Assembly (NCBI GenBank): GCA_002104895.1
Contig: MCFG01000104.1
Coordinates: 1 to 64,000 of the forward strand
Direction: 5' to 3'
DNA: 64,000 nucleotides
Origin: Anaeromyces robustus
Lineage: Eukaryota; Neocallimastigomycota; Neocallimastigomycetes; Neocallimastigales; Neocallimastigaceae
The position numbers and the translations under genes were made by a program. The notes beneath the pieces were generated by a model that worked only from the letters and a program-made list of their open reading frames with translations, did no database searches and was not told where the DNA came from. Shown one piece after another: positions 1-12,783 of the stretch (position 1 is its first letter; every line of letters starts with the position of its first letter).

Positions 1-59
1 TTAGCAACAGGCCCGCAAGCTTGAGTAACTCGAAATAATGGACAACACGAAAGATCTAA

Positions 60-600
60 GAAAGATAAAAGACACAGTTAATTAAAAATATGTTTTATAA
101 TAAAATGTTTTATTAATTTTTATTAAATTTAAAATATAATAATTTATTAATTAGTTAGTGTAATATTTCGAATTACTTATTTAACTAGTTAATAAAAACG
201 CGAAGAAAAAATATTTCTTTTGTCGAAATTTTACACGTATTTATACTTTTTACGGAAAAATAGTTTTCGTTTGTAAAAAGTATTAAAAGTTCTAGAAACT
301 TAGATTTTTTGATTTAAAATGAATCTCGGATAAATAAAATTTAAAATAAAAAGAAAAACTAGAATCTTTTAGAATTTAATCGATAAGATTTTATCGATTA
401 AATTCGAGTAATTTCTACAACAAGGAAAAGTGTAGAAAATTTTGATAATAAATTTTTAAAATAAAATTTTTCCAAAATTGGAAAGAGTGAGAGTCGAACC
501 CGAGAGGTTCGGCCTGATGGTTCTAGTGTCTGACCACTAGACCATGGTTACTATTTTACTAATTCTGAGTTTCGTTACAATTCAATATAATTGAATATAT
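60..600. repeat. LTR-like repeat copy A with minus-strand tRNA-like segment
   Basis: This block shares a series of landmarks with copy B (about 880-1465): a block at 229-267 matching 1097-1135, a block at 293-328 matching 1170-1204, and a block at 541-583 matching 1429-1469. The order and spacing are the same, but the sequence between has drifted a lot. Near its right end the minus strand carries a tRNA-like stretch with a B-box (491-499) and an A-box-like motif (533-544). It could be an old solo LTR, the 3' LTR of an upstream element cut off by the window edge, or a tRNA-derived SINE. Both outer borders are approximate and no target-site duplication was found. Confidence 0.5.
479..548 (-). 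other. tRNA-like sequence (pol III A-box and B-box) in copy A
   Basis: Read on the minus strand, an A-box-like TGGTCTAGTGG is followed about 35 bases later by GTTCGACTC, which fits the B-box consensus GWTCRANNC. The D-arm part resembles Glu/Asp-type tRNAs. The T-stem and acceptor stem do not pair properly, so this is not a functional tRNA gene. It is a tRNA-derived or tRNA-complementary segment. Confidence 0.45.
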
Positions 601-879
601 ATAAATAATATATATATTAAAATATATTATTAGATTATTTAAATAATCTTAAATTATAATATTTAAAATAAAATATTATAATAATAATTATTATATATAA
701 TTATTATAAAAAATTATTAATAATTATTATAATAAATAATAATATTATATATGTAACGGAACGGTAGTTCCAATATTACAATTGACACCAAAATCTGAGG
801 TAAACACAAACAAAATAAAATTTAAAATAAAAGATACTTATTGCAATATCAGAACACCTTTCCTTTGTTAACCTGAAAG
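601..879. other. AT-rich spacer between repeat copies A and B
   Basis: Most of this is TA-rich simple sequence. Two more complex patches occur near 751-800 and 845-895. The second contains a short inverted repeat around AGGTCGG. No coding potential is visible. It may be leader or internal sequence of a retroelement whose remainder has been lost. Confidence 0.4.
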
Positions 880-1465
880 GTCGGTGTCGAGATATATATA
901 TTAGTAAGATTTAGTTTTAAGTTTTATTTTATTTTTATTTAAAATATGTTTTATTAGAATTTAGTTTTATTAATTATTAAAAATTAATAATAACTAATCT
1001 TTGTAGTATTTCAAACTACTTATGAATTAATTATTACTAATATATATAAAGTTATAAAAGAATAAAAGCACAAAGAAAAATATTTTAACTAAAAGTTTTA
1101 CACCTATTTATACTTTTTGCGGAAAAATAGTTTTAAAAATAAAAGTTCATAAAAAATAATAAAAATTGCTAGAAACTAAGATATTTTGTTATAAAATGAA
1201 TCTCATAGAAAAATAAAGAAATATTATATAATTTTTTCTTAAAGTTTCTAATTTCATTCCATGTAATTCTATAAAGAAATACAGAGATAAAATACAGAAA
1301 CAAATACAGAATAAAATACAGAAATTTATAATAAATAAATTTAAAATAAAATTTTTATAAAATTTGGAACAAGGTGTGAGTCGAACCCAGAGTGTTCGCC
1401 CAGATGGTCATAGTTACTAACCACTAGACCATGGTTACTATTTTACTAATTGAGAGATTCGTTAC
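880..1465. repeat. LTR-like repeat copy B, directly upstream of the pol ORF
   Basis: This is homologous to copy A by the shared landmark blocks and ends some 55 bases before the retroelement reading frame, so it is the best candidate for that element's 5' LTR plus leader. The tRNA-like segment near its right end sits where a primer-binding site is expected, but it resembles most of a tRNA rather than the usual 18 bases of a tRNA 3' end. No matching 3' LTR could be recognised downstream of the ORF. Confidence 0.5.
1368..1437 (-). other. tRNA-like sequence (pol III A-box and B-box) in copy B
   Basis: The minus strand contains TGGTCTAGTGGT (1420-1431) followed by GTTCGACTC (1378-1386). These are the same two boxes as in copy A, at almost the same spacing, but the bases between have diverged. 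The boxes are better conserved than the segment between them, which hints at selection or at shared tRNA ancestry. Stem pairing is poor, so it is not called as a tRNA gene. Confidence 0.45.
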
Positions 1466-1519
1466 AATATATCAAAATAATTGAAATTATAAATTCTAAT
1501 TTCAATTGCACTTGATGTC

Positions 1520-1525
1520 TTGACA

Positions 1526-1571
<46 letters not shown>

Positions 1572-4500
1572 TTCAAAGTAATGAAAATTCTGAATCAACT
1601 AATAATAAACGTAAAGTAATTAATAAAAAGAATATGACAGAAATACAAATGTTAGAAAATAATGACAAATTCAATATCATTAAAGAAGCGAATAAACTTT
1701 ACCCTCAAATTACATTAGCTCAATTACTTTCTGCTAGTCCTTCACTTCGAAAAGAATTAGAGCTAGGTTGTAAACCAAGAGTTGAACAAATATTATGTTC
1801 TTTAACAAGTCCTAATATTCCTTTAATTATTGGTGAAATTGAAGACAAATATTTAAGAATTCTTTACGACACAGGTGCAAATGTTAATATAATTACTTCA
1901 AATGGATTAAGTAAATTAACTAATAGAGAAATTTATAAAAGCGAAGAAGAACAAAGTATAACTATAGCCAATGGAACTTCAGTTGCTACAAATCTTTATA
2001 CTATATTAAATATAAACATCAATAACTCTTGTACAGTTATTGAAAAATTTTATATTATTGATCACATTAATTCTTACTTTGATATAATATTTGGCAGAGA
2101 AATACAAAAGAAATACAGATTTTATATTGATCCTGATGATGACTGTATTTATCAGAAAACAAAAAAAGGACTTAAGAAAATTACAGAAATAATTCCTAAT
2201 AACAAAGTTAATGATACTCCATTAATGAACACTATAATTATTTCTAAAGAAGAAAATCAAGAATTTATAACTACACTTCAAGATATTATAAAAGTAGTAC
2301 CAAATGAAATTAAAACAGAATTTGAAAACCTTTTAAATAAATACAGAAATTGTATGGCTACTTCAATGTCACAATTAACTACAGCTAATCTTGAACCACA
2401 TTCAATTATTACTACTACTCAAAAACCTATTAAATTAAAACCTTATAGACTATCAAAGGAACACTCAGATATATTAAAGAAAGAAATTATTTCTTTATTA
2501 GAAAAAGGTCTAATTGTTCCATCACATTCTCCTTGGTCTTTTCCTGTTTTATTAATTCAAAAGAAAAATGGTAAATGGAGATTGTGTATTGATTATAGAA
2601 GATTAAATGACATAACAATAAAAGATTCTTACGCGCTTCCATTCATTGATGAACTTATTTCTTCCGTTAAAGGTGCTAAAATATTTTCTGCTTTGGATTT
2701 ATTCTCAGGATATCATCAAATTCCAATGAATCCTGATGATATTGAAAAAACTTCTTTTACAACAAAATTTGGCAATTATAATTTTAAAGTAATGCCATTT
2801 GGTTTAACCAATGCTCCTGCTACCTTTCAACTAGAAATGAACCGTATTCTTTTACCTTTAATTGGTAATTGTTTATTTGTTTATATTGATGATATAGGTG
2901 TTTATTCAAAATCTTTAGAAGAACACCTTGAACATTTAAAACAAGTCTTTGAAATATTTTCTAAATATAATCTTTCTTTAAATTTACAAAAATGTAAATT
3001 CTTTCAAAAATCTGTTGAAGTTCTTGGTCATGTTTTAACTCCTGAAGGTTTAAAAACAATGCCTTCTAAAGTTCAAAGTATTGCACTTTGGAATTCTCCA
3101 CGTAACGTTAATGAATTAAGATCTTTCTTAGGACTTGCTAGTTATTATAGAAAATTTATACAAAATTTTTCTATTAGAACAGATCCATTATTTAAATTAT
3201 TAAAGAAAAATCAAAAATACATTTGGAATTCAAATTGTAACGAAGCTTTCGAAGATATTAGACAATGTCTTCTTTCTGATCCTATACTCAGTTATCCAGA
3301 CTTTGAAAAAGAATTTATTGTTAGAACTGATGCTTCTCTTCAAGGCATCGGAGCTGTCCTTTTACAGATGGAGGAGGACAAATTGGAACATCCAATTTGT
3401 TGTGTAAGTAGAACTCTTTCCACTTCAGAAAAGAATTATTCAGTAACTGAATTAGAAGGTTTAGCAATCTATTATGCAATCCAAAAATTTAGACATTACT
3501 TAATCAGTAATAAACAAACTACAATATTTATTACTGATCACAAACCTTTAATTGGTTTATATAAAAATACCATACCTATTAAAGGAAGAATTATGAGATG
3601 GATTGAAGAATTTAATAAATATAAAATTGAGTTAAAATATGAAAAAGGTAAAAAGAATGTTTTTGCTGATGCTCTTTCAAGACTACCTTCTAAAAATTCT
3701 GATGAAATTATAAATTCTATAAATGCAATTTTAGCTGATTTTAATCCAAGAGACTTAGACTTACCAGAAGGTATTATAAAATATTTTACTAAAAATTATC
3801 AAGTTGTTGATAATACTTTATATTATAAAAAAGATGACTTATATTTAAAAGTAATTTATAAAGATAGTGATAAGAAAGATATAATTAATAGAGCCCACGA
3901 AGTTGGACATGAAGGTGCTGAAAAAACAGCACAAAGAATTATGAATTCCTACTACTGGCCTGGCATTTGGTATGATGTAAGATTGTGGGTTAGGTCTTGT
4001 AGAAAGTGTCAATTATATAGATCAAAGCCAATTCCTACTAATACTGCGGATAATATAACTCCTATAGAAAAGCCTTTTACTCGAGTAGGACTTGATATAA
4101 TTGGTCCATTACCAATTACTAAACAAGGAAATTCATATATTATTACTCTTGTAGATTATTTTACTAAATGGGTAGAAGCAAAACCCATTCCAAATACAAA
4201 ATCTGAAGAAGTAATAAAATTTTTAACTGAAGTTATTACTAGACATGGCCCACCAGAAATAATAGTTACTGATAATGGAAGTTCTTTTAATTCTGATATA
4301 ACAAAAATGATGATAGATTTATATGGTTCTTGGGTTCATTTTGTTTCTCCCCATCATCCAGAATCAAACGGAATGATTGAAAATAGGAACCGAGAAATTG
4401 GAAAAATTTTAAGACTATTAGTTGAAAATGAAACCGAATGGGACGAATATTTGCCTTCTGCTTTATGGGCATTAAGAACTACCAAAAATTCAAAAACTAA

Positions 4501-4945
4501 ATTTAGTAGTTTTGAACTTCTTTATGGACGTAGAGATACTTGGCCATTAGAAATTATGTTTCCAGATATTTATAAAGATCCTAATGAATCAGAAGAAGAA
4601 TATATTTTTAGAAGATTTTTGCGCCACCAAAATTGGGTTAAGCAAGCCACAGAATATTCAAATTATGCTAACCAATATTGGGAACATAGAATAGGTTTGT
4701 CTAAAGCATTAAAGAAAAATTATAAACCTGGTGATTTTGTTATGATAAGACTTATAGGAAGAAGTAAATTAAATCCTTATTTTTATGGTCCTTATAAAGT
4801 TGTTAATAAACAAAAATTTAATACTTTAGTATTAGAAGATCCACAAACTGGAAGACTTTTAGATAGAAATGTACATATTAAAAATGTATTTCCCTACGTT
4901 TTGCCAGAAGAAAATTTAACTTCAAGGGACGAAGTTCATACTTAA
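1520..4945 (+). mobile_element. pol: Ty3/gypsy LTR retrotransposon pol polyprotein (protease-RT-RNase H-integrase)
   Basis: This is an uninterrupted frame of about 1141 residues that would copy the element's RNA into DNA and insert it. Visible in order are a retropepsin motif DTGA (residues 117-120), reverse transcriptase (about 310-510) with catalytic YIDD near residue 455, RNase H (about 590-720) with VRTDAS and ITDHKP, an integrase zinc finger HHCC (about 790-831), the integrase core D-D-E (near 859, 918 and 953), and a GPY-type C-terminus (YGPYKV near 1088). PR-RT-RH-IN order defines Ty3/gypsy. No chromodomain and no gag or CCHC zinc knuckle are seen. The first codon of the open frame used here is TTG followed by an (AAT)n run. 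The first in-frame ATG is at 1634, so pol may be made by frameshift or as part of a lost gag-pol fusion. The intact frame suggests recent activity or relaxed but short decay. Confidence 0.93.
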
Positions 4946-6298
4946 CCCCGGAGGAATTGATAAATAATGAAATTTTTATAGTACTTTTAATTATAATATT
5001 AACTTTTAAAAATTCTAATTAGTTTTATTTATTATTATTCTCTATAATTTATTATTAATTTACTTTAATTATAATTATTTTCTAAACTTCAAATAATTAA
5101 TAAATTTTAATATTATATTGAATTATCATTTAAAATAATTAATAACATTAATAAAAAAATAATAAGATTATTAAATTATATTTTAAAACAATATCTTTAT
5201 CATTATTATCTTAAACTAAATCAATTCTTAAAAATATTATTGAATATTAAATTTATATAAATTATAAACAATTTATAATTAATATTATAAAAATAATAAA
5301 CGATTCTAAAATATTTTAATTAAATAATATGACTCGAAAATAGTTTCTAAAAACACTTTTAAAATACCTTCTAAATACTTTTTAAATATTCTTTACACTT
5401 AAACATTTCTAAATTAGAAATAACAACTAATTTTATTTACTTTATAAATAAATAAACAGTTTATCTTTATAATTTTATTAATAATATTATTTATTTTTAT
5501 TATTTATTTTATTATTATTTTTATACATTTTTACTTATTTTATTCAATAATTTTTAATTATTTTATTTATATTTTTATAAATACTTGTATTATTTTATTT
5601 ATTATTGTAAATAGTTTAATTTTAAAGAAAAATATAAATACATGTAAATATTTTTATGTAAATTAATTCTTTACTACTATTTTTAATAATAGCTTAGTCA
5701 TAAATATAATAAATTAATAATTATTAGAATAAATTACTAAATTAAAATATATAATCAACATAAAATAGTTTAGTTAAGAATAAAACTACTATTTAATAAA
5801 TAATAATAAATTTAATAAAATTTTAATAAATAAATTTTATATTTTAAACTTAATAATAAAACTGTGTTTTTATAAAACAATTTTAGTGTTTAAATTTACA
5901 ATCTACTGGAAAATAACTTAGACAGTTATTCTGAAAATACATAGGTAATATCACTTTCTTCCCTATAAAGAATTAAGATATTACCATTTTGTATTATTGC
6001 GCATAAATGAAAATTTTTTATTCTTTGTCCTTGTTTTATTTAACTTTTTTTTTAATAATTATGATTAATTTATTTTTAATATTAACTAAAAAAATAAAAA
6101 AACTTAACAAATTAATAAATTTTTGAAATAAAAATAAAAAAACTTTTATATTTTATTTCGAAAATTTGTTAATTAAATGCTTTTTTCTTTTTATAATTAT
6201 AAAATCTTTAAATATTGAAATAAAATTTATACAGAAATTATATTTATTATTATATATATAAACTGAATTACATTATAATTTAAATATATATATTTTAA
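4946..6298. other. AT-rich spacer downstream of the retroelement
   Basis: No gene is seen here. A purine-rich patch (CCCCGGAGGAATTGA) follows the pol stop and could be a polypurine tract, but no copy of the 5' repeat was recognised further on. At 5943-5986 a short inverted repeat (GGTAATATC with GATATTACC) brackets about 26 bases and is the only other structured element I noticed. Confidence 0.4.
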
Positions 6299-6315
6299 TA
6301 ATATAATATAGCATT

Positions 6316-6356
<41 letters not shown>

Positions 6357-6393
6357 GATTATTATTATTATTATTATGATTATTATGATTATG

Positions 6394-6473
<80 letters not shown>

Positions 6474-6483
6474 CATTATTATG

Positions 6484-6527
<44 letters not shown>

Positions 6528-6540
6528 CATTATTATGATG

Positions 6541-6632
<92 letters not shown>

Positions 6633-6663
6633 GATTATTATTATTATGATTATTATTATTATT
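6316..6663. repeat. (ATT)n trinucleotide microsatellite with GAT/CAT interruptions
   Basis: About 350 bases of ATT/TTA repeats are broken at intervals by single-base changes that give GAT or CAT. All six frames stay partly open here simply because the repeat lacks stops in several frames. No gene is implied. Confidence 0.95.
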
Positions 6664-6665
6664 AC

Positions 6666-7690
6666 TTTTTACAAATATTAAAATTACATACACATTTAAA
6701 TTCAAATTATCTAGATATATATATATTAAATTTTTTTTTCAAAAGCTCTTTTTTCTCTTTCTTCATTTTAATAAATATAAAAATTTGAAAATTTATATTT
6801 TTATAACTTAAAATTATACTTCTTTTACATAACTAATTGGTTCTTTTTTAGTTGAATACTATTAATTAAAGTTTGATATATAATTTATCAGCAAAATGAT
6901 AATTGCTTAAATAATTTTAAAAGAATCAATTTAAATTACACAAAATATATTAATAAATAACTTTATCTATACTTAATTATAAGAATTCTTATATTTTTAA
7001 CAATAATTTTTTATTATTATTCTAATCAAAATCTATTAACTTAACCTTTTTCATCTTTTTATTTTATTGTATTACATTTATTATATTTACTTTTATAAAT
7101 TATTAAGGTGTTTTAAGTATTTAACTATTCATGTTACCATTAAGTAATGATCTAAAAAAAATTTCATAATTAATATGAATTTCATAACTATTTTTTTTTT
7201 TCTTTATTTATATTATATTTATATTATATATTCTTATTTTATTTATAAAATAACATATTAACCAAAATTCTTTTGAGAAAGAAAAAATGAGAATTATTAT
7301 TTTTTGATAAAATTTAAATTTTCTTCATTTGTAATAATAGTAATCGATCTATATTATTTTATTGATAAAATAGTATTTAAATATTTACTAATTGTAATAA
7401 TGATAAAAATAGATAACTTTAAAGGTATATCAAAAGAAAAATGTTAATAATATGAAAAAAAAAAAAAAAAATAAAAAAATAAAAAAGTATAAAATTTTTA
7501 TTAGAAGGGTTAAGTAAATAATTAAAATTAATAATTTTAAATGTAAAAAAACATAATAAGATTTATTAATATCTTAATAATAAATTTAGAATTTATACTT
7601 CTCTTTTGAATTTGACTTCTTTTTTCTTTTCTTTTTTTTTTTTTTTTAATATTTTAACTATAGTTCATTATAATATTCACAATTTTGAAT
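6666..7690. other. AT-rich intergenic stretch, nothing recognised
   Basis: This contains homopolymer A and T runs and mixed AT sequence with stops in all frames. I see no RNA gene, conserved motif or repeat beyond simple sequence. Confidence 0.4.
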
Positions 7691-7699
7691 GTAAAGATT

Positions 7700-8335
7700 T
7701 GGAGTGACCACTAGGTTATTGTAGGAAATTAATAATAAATAATAATATAATATATTAAATTATTTATAACACTATTGATTATTCACTTAATTAATTAGTA
7801 GATTCATTTATATAATATATATTTGTTCATTTATTTATGGTTGATATTTATATTTTATTTATTATTAATTGATTGTTAATATCGACTCAAAGAGTCAAAT
7901 AAAATAAAATACATGAATTTATATATTCAAAAATCTATTCTAAATTATTACATGATTGGGCAAATTATTTAAAATAAGAATTATATAATTATTTAATTAT
8001 TATTTTAATTAAATAAATATAATATTAAGAACTAGATAAATTATTATATTAATTAAGTGAATAATAAATTAATATTTAAATAAATTTATTTCAATGAATA
8101 CATATTATTAATTTAAGTAAATTATTATCTAATAATTGAGTGAATATATTTATTATTAATTAAATAAATAATATTATTCCGAAAGGTAAAGAGTAAGGTT
8201 CGAACCAGAGACAACCAACATAATAATAGAAGCAGGTAGAACTGAGCCTAATTAGTAGCCATAATGGATCCATATCATTACATTGAAAACAATGATTTCG
8301 TTCAAAAAAAATTCAATATAGTGCTATAAAATTTG
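7700..8335. repeat. Third tRNA-like repeat, immediately upstream of tRNA-Leu
   Basis: An AT-rich body starting near 7700 ends in a more complex block (8183-8290). On the minus strand this block holds a perfect B-box GGTTCGAACC (8197-8206) and upstream of it an A-box-like AGGCTCAGTT. The plan (AT-rich body, then antisense B-box, then antisense A-box, then a TTTCGTT motif) matches copies A and B, although the tRNA ancestor looks different. It ends roughly 10-60 bases before a real tRNA gene, as expected for an element that inserts next to pol III genes. The borders are approximate. Confidence 0.4.
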
Positions 8336-8346
8336 GATTCTGCTAT

Positions 8347-8429
8347 GCCGAGATGGCCGAGTTGGTCTAAGGCGCCGCACTCAAGATGCGGTTTCGTAAG
8401 AAGCGCGAGTTCGAATCTCGCTTTCGGCA
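8347..8429 (+). tRNA. trnL-CAA: tRNA-Leu (anticodon CAA)
   Basis: This 83-base type II tRNA decodes TTG. The acceptor stem pairs GCCGAGA with TTTCGGC (one G-U) and leaves A73 as discriminator, as expected for Leu. The anticodon stem CCGCA/TGCGG closes the loop CTCAAGA, giving CAA. A long variable arm (around TTTCGTAAGAAGCG) and a T-arm GCGAG-TTCGAAT-CTCGC are present. No intron interrupts the anticodon loop, although tRNA-Leu(CAA) genes carry one in many eukaryotes. CCA is not encoded. A T5 terminator follows. Confidence 0.97.
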
Positions 8430-8433
8430 TCAC

Positions 8434-8438
8434 TTTTT
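8434..8438 (+). terminator. RNA polymerase III terminator of tRNA-Leu
   Basis: TTTTT begins four bases after the mature tRNA 3' end. Runs of four or more T on the sense strand end pol III transcription. Confidence 0.85.
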
Positions 8439-8684
8439 ACTTTATTTCATCATTTTCCTTTTTTTGATAATTAACATTTATTATATTTTCCTTTTTTTAT
8501 AATACTTGAAGTCAATATAGTAAATTTTTTTCTAATTTTTATTGTACATATTACTGTTAACAGTTTAAAAAAAAAAAAAAAAAAAAAAATAAATATAAAA
8601 TAAAAATTAACATTAAAAGGATATAAACAGGATTATACTAATAAATAATTGTTTTAAAAACGAATGATAAAGAGGAAGTAAGAG

Positions 8685-11600
8685 ATGGATAATAATACTA
8701 AGGAAAAATTGGACAAATTAATAACTTTAATTCAAAATGTTTGTAATATATATATATATATATATAATTATTTTTAAAATGTGGATAAAAATATAAGTTT
8801 ATTAAATGTATATTACATTTAAACATTTATAATATATATAATTTACAATATTATTATTAATAAAAAATTTTGTTATAATAAAGAAATGTGACGAAGATTA
8901 TGTTAATGAATTTTGCCAAGATATTTTTTGTTATATTCTTGAAAATCAAAATGTAAATAAAAAATTATATGCATGTCAGTATTTAAAAGAAAAATTTATT
9001 ACTAGTGCTGATAATTCAACAAATGTAAGATTTTATTATTATTATTTATTTATTATTCATATGAACAAAAATATTAAAATTCATTTAAAATATATATAAT
9101 ATAAAAAAGGATGTTTTTGATAAATTGTGTTGGAATTTAATTTCGGTTTTAACAGCATGTATTCAATATATAGATACTAGTGTTGATTCTCAAATTAAAA
9201 AAGAAACAAATATTATAGCTGTTGAGCTTTTAAATGAGTTTATAAAAATTTGTTCACCGAAAGAAATGTTTATGGTATATTCCGAGGGAATTTCAAATTT
9301 ATCTGAAATTAATTCTTTTAATGATGTTAATGAAATTAAAAATGAAACTTTATTATTTAATCAAATTTTTCAATTTATTTATATAAGTAAAGCTTTATTA
9401 AAAGGTAATTAAATCTAAACAATCATTAAATACTTTATTAAAAATAAATAAATGAAAATCATTATTAGAATTAAAATAATGTTTACTTAATGTAATATAT
9501 CACTCAATATAAAATATAATAAATTCAAATTAACATAAAATTTGAGATATATAAATTTCTAAATTTCGGATTTTATTATATAATATATTAATATTACTTA
9601 TTATTATTATTTATAATATATTATCTTTATAAAAGCTTTAATATCCATCAAATCTAAAAGAAAACATCAATTTATGAAAAATGCAATAACAGTATTAAAT
9701 AAAGGGTTAAAGTCATTGGAGTTATTATCCAAAAGATATAATCAATATTATTTTGATGAAATAAATAATGAAAGGTATGATAATATAAAAGTATTTTTAT
9801 TAAATTTTTAATATTTAGAATTTATATATATATATGATTAATATTAAAATATAACATTTGAACTTTATTATATATATGATTAATATTAATATTTGTTAAT
9901 GTATAATAATTAAAATACTAAATCCAAATAATTCTTTAACTTTTTTTTTTTTATATAGCACTCAAAATAATTCATTGTATCAAATGAATGAAAAGGAATT
10001 ATTAAATGAATTAATAGATTTTTATATTGAATCGATTGATATATTTATTTCTATACTTTCTAAAGAGATTGAAACAATTCCTGAAAATCTTTATTATGAA
10101 CAATATAATATTGTAATTACTAATAATAATACATTATTTTTATTTTTTATATTTTTTTTTTTCGTATTAATATAATTTTATATAATATATAAAATATAAT
10201 TTATTATTTATTTTTATATATTATATTAATTAATTATCAAAAAAATAAAGATAAACGCTTTAACAAATCCAAAAACAGAGCCTGAAATTGAATATTATTT
10301 GATTTGTTGTTTTTTATTTGAACTTTGTGATTATGGTTTAGCCTATACATTTACTGGAACAGACAAAAATTTCAATAAAATAAATATTAATAAATACAAT
10401 AATATTATTAATAATTATAAATTAAAGGATTATATTCTAACAAAATGGTTTTCTAAATTAACAGTAAAAATTTAAAATGATTATTTCAATATTATAATTT
10501 TATAAAATAGAAAAACTTATATTTTTCATTTATACTATACTAATATATTATCTTTATTTTTATTTATTTTTTTTTTTTTTTTATTTTTTTAATAATTACT
10601 TTTAGACAGTTGCTTCTGATTTGAGTATTGATATATCAAAAATATATTATATTAATAATTGTAATATTCTAATACTTTTTTCCAATTTTTTTTTATTTTT
10701 TTTTTATTTTTATTTTTAAATAAATAAATAAATAATAATATCTATTAATTTATAATATATTTTTATAATATTAAATTAAAGATGAAAAATATAAAGATTT
10801 AAATTTTTCAGAAATAGATATGGATGATAATAAAATTAATAATGAATTACCATTTTCATTTGGAGGTCGATCAGTTTTACTTTCATCTTTCTATGAATTA
10901 AATAATAATCCCGATAATTTTAAACCTATTGATTCTTTATCAGAACATCAAGTAGATTCATTATTATATAAAATATTTCCAAAAGTGTTAAATAAAGAAT
11001 TTATCTTTTATAGTTCTTTTGACTATTTAAATGAATTGATGATTTCGTAAGTATTTTGTATATATATTACCATTAAAGGAAAAATTGTATTATTTTTATA
11101 TTTATTATTTTTATTATTATTATTATTATTATGTCTATGTAAACGATTTAAAATAATTAGAAAACAAGATATTGGTGTTGTTAGTCATGTTATCTCATCT
11201 TTCGATTATCTAAAACAAATTATTTTAAAGCAAAGTATTACCCTATCAAATCTAAAAAATGTTAATGATATTAATAGTGTTAATTTATTATCAATATTAA
11301 AGGTAATATTTAAAAATTTTTTATGATTATAAAACATTATTATTATTTATTTATTATTATTTTATTTTTATTAATTTTAAAGTCTTTAATATATTAACAT
11401 TAATATTATTATTATCATAATTATTGCTATTATTACTAATGAAAAAAAGTCATATGTATTACTAATGGTCACAGTACCTTATTCTATTGTAAGAGATAAA
11501 ATGTATATATTATTAAAAGAGTTTATAAATATGCTAACAGAAGAAGCAAAATACACATTTATTATGGAAGTTATTCAAACAAGTTATACTGAATCTATAA

Positions 11601-12201
11601 TTGTACTTGGTATTGTATTATATAAAGATGCTATAAATGAAGCATGGATTGAAGAAATGTATGGAACTCAAGAAATTAAAAAGAAAGTACATATCAAATA
11701 AATTTATAATAATAAATATAAATATAATTTATATATACTATCATTTATATATATTTATTAATTAAATAAATTATACTAATAAATCATATATTATATTTTA
11801 TCAATATACAATTTTTTTTGTTAAAATATTAATTATTATTTAAAAATAATAATAATAATAAAAATAATAATAATTAGAATAAAAAAAGTATTTTATTTTC
11901 ATCAGAAATCCTAGATATTGTTAAGAAAACATTATTTAATATAGAAAGTCCTATATATTCTAGTTTTAATACTGATCTTACTTTTATGACTAATGACAAG
12001 TACAATAAACCAAAAGAAAAAATAGAATGTTATTTAGATACCTATGAAGGTTTTTGGAAAAAATTTGAAATTTTATTCCAATCACTTAATCTTTACAGTT
12101 ATTTGTTCTTACGAGATAATAAAGAAAAGGTAATATATATATATATATATTATTTAAAATAAAATTAAATATATATTTTGAAATATTTACAATTATTTAA
12201 T

Positions 12202-12236
<35 letters not shown>

Positions 12237-12400
12237 TTATTTATTGATAACAAAACTGTTTAAAATATATATACATAATAATTAAATTATACATAATTAT
12301 AATGATTAATATATAATAATTTTATAATGATAATAAAAAACATAATATTAATTATATAATTAATATTAATTTTAATATAATATTGATATTGATATATTAT

Positions 12401-12442
<42 letters not shown>

Positions 12443-12734
12443 TTTTTTATTTTTTATTTTTAAAGTTAATTCAAATATGGAATAATAATTTCAATGATTA
12501 TGTAGAACTTCATTTCTTAAATCCATTAAAAGAAAAAGTTGAAAAATGGAAACATTATATACATGAACAAGAAGCTAATAAAGATCATGGTCATGATCAT
12601 CACCATTATCATACTTCAAATCCATATAATTATATACCAGATTGTCCTGAATTCCAAGTAAATAATATTTTTTTATAATTATAATTATTTATTTTTTTAT
12701 TATTATGAATCAATTATTAATTAATAAAATTAAA

Positions 12735-12783
<49 letters not shown>

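Noticed and set aside
479-548. A functional tRNA gene on the minus strand
   Set aside because: A- and B-boxes are present but acceptor and T stems do not pair and no clear anticodon loop forms; kept only as tRNA-like.
1432-1460. A classical 18-base primer-binding site starting TGGTTACTATTTTACTAATT
   Set aside because: Its complement would be a very AT-rich tRNA 3' end without resemblance to any cytosolic tRNA; the same block also follows copy A.
6273-6705. Long poly-Asn and poly-Ile reading frames on both strands
   Set aside because: They are translations of an (ATT)n microsatellite; opposite strands and several frames are open at once and no homology or splice context exists.
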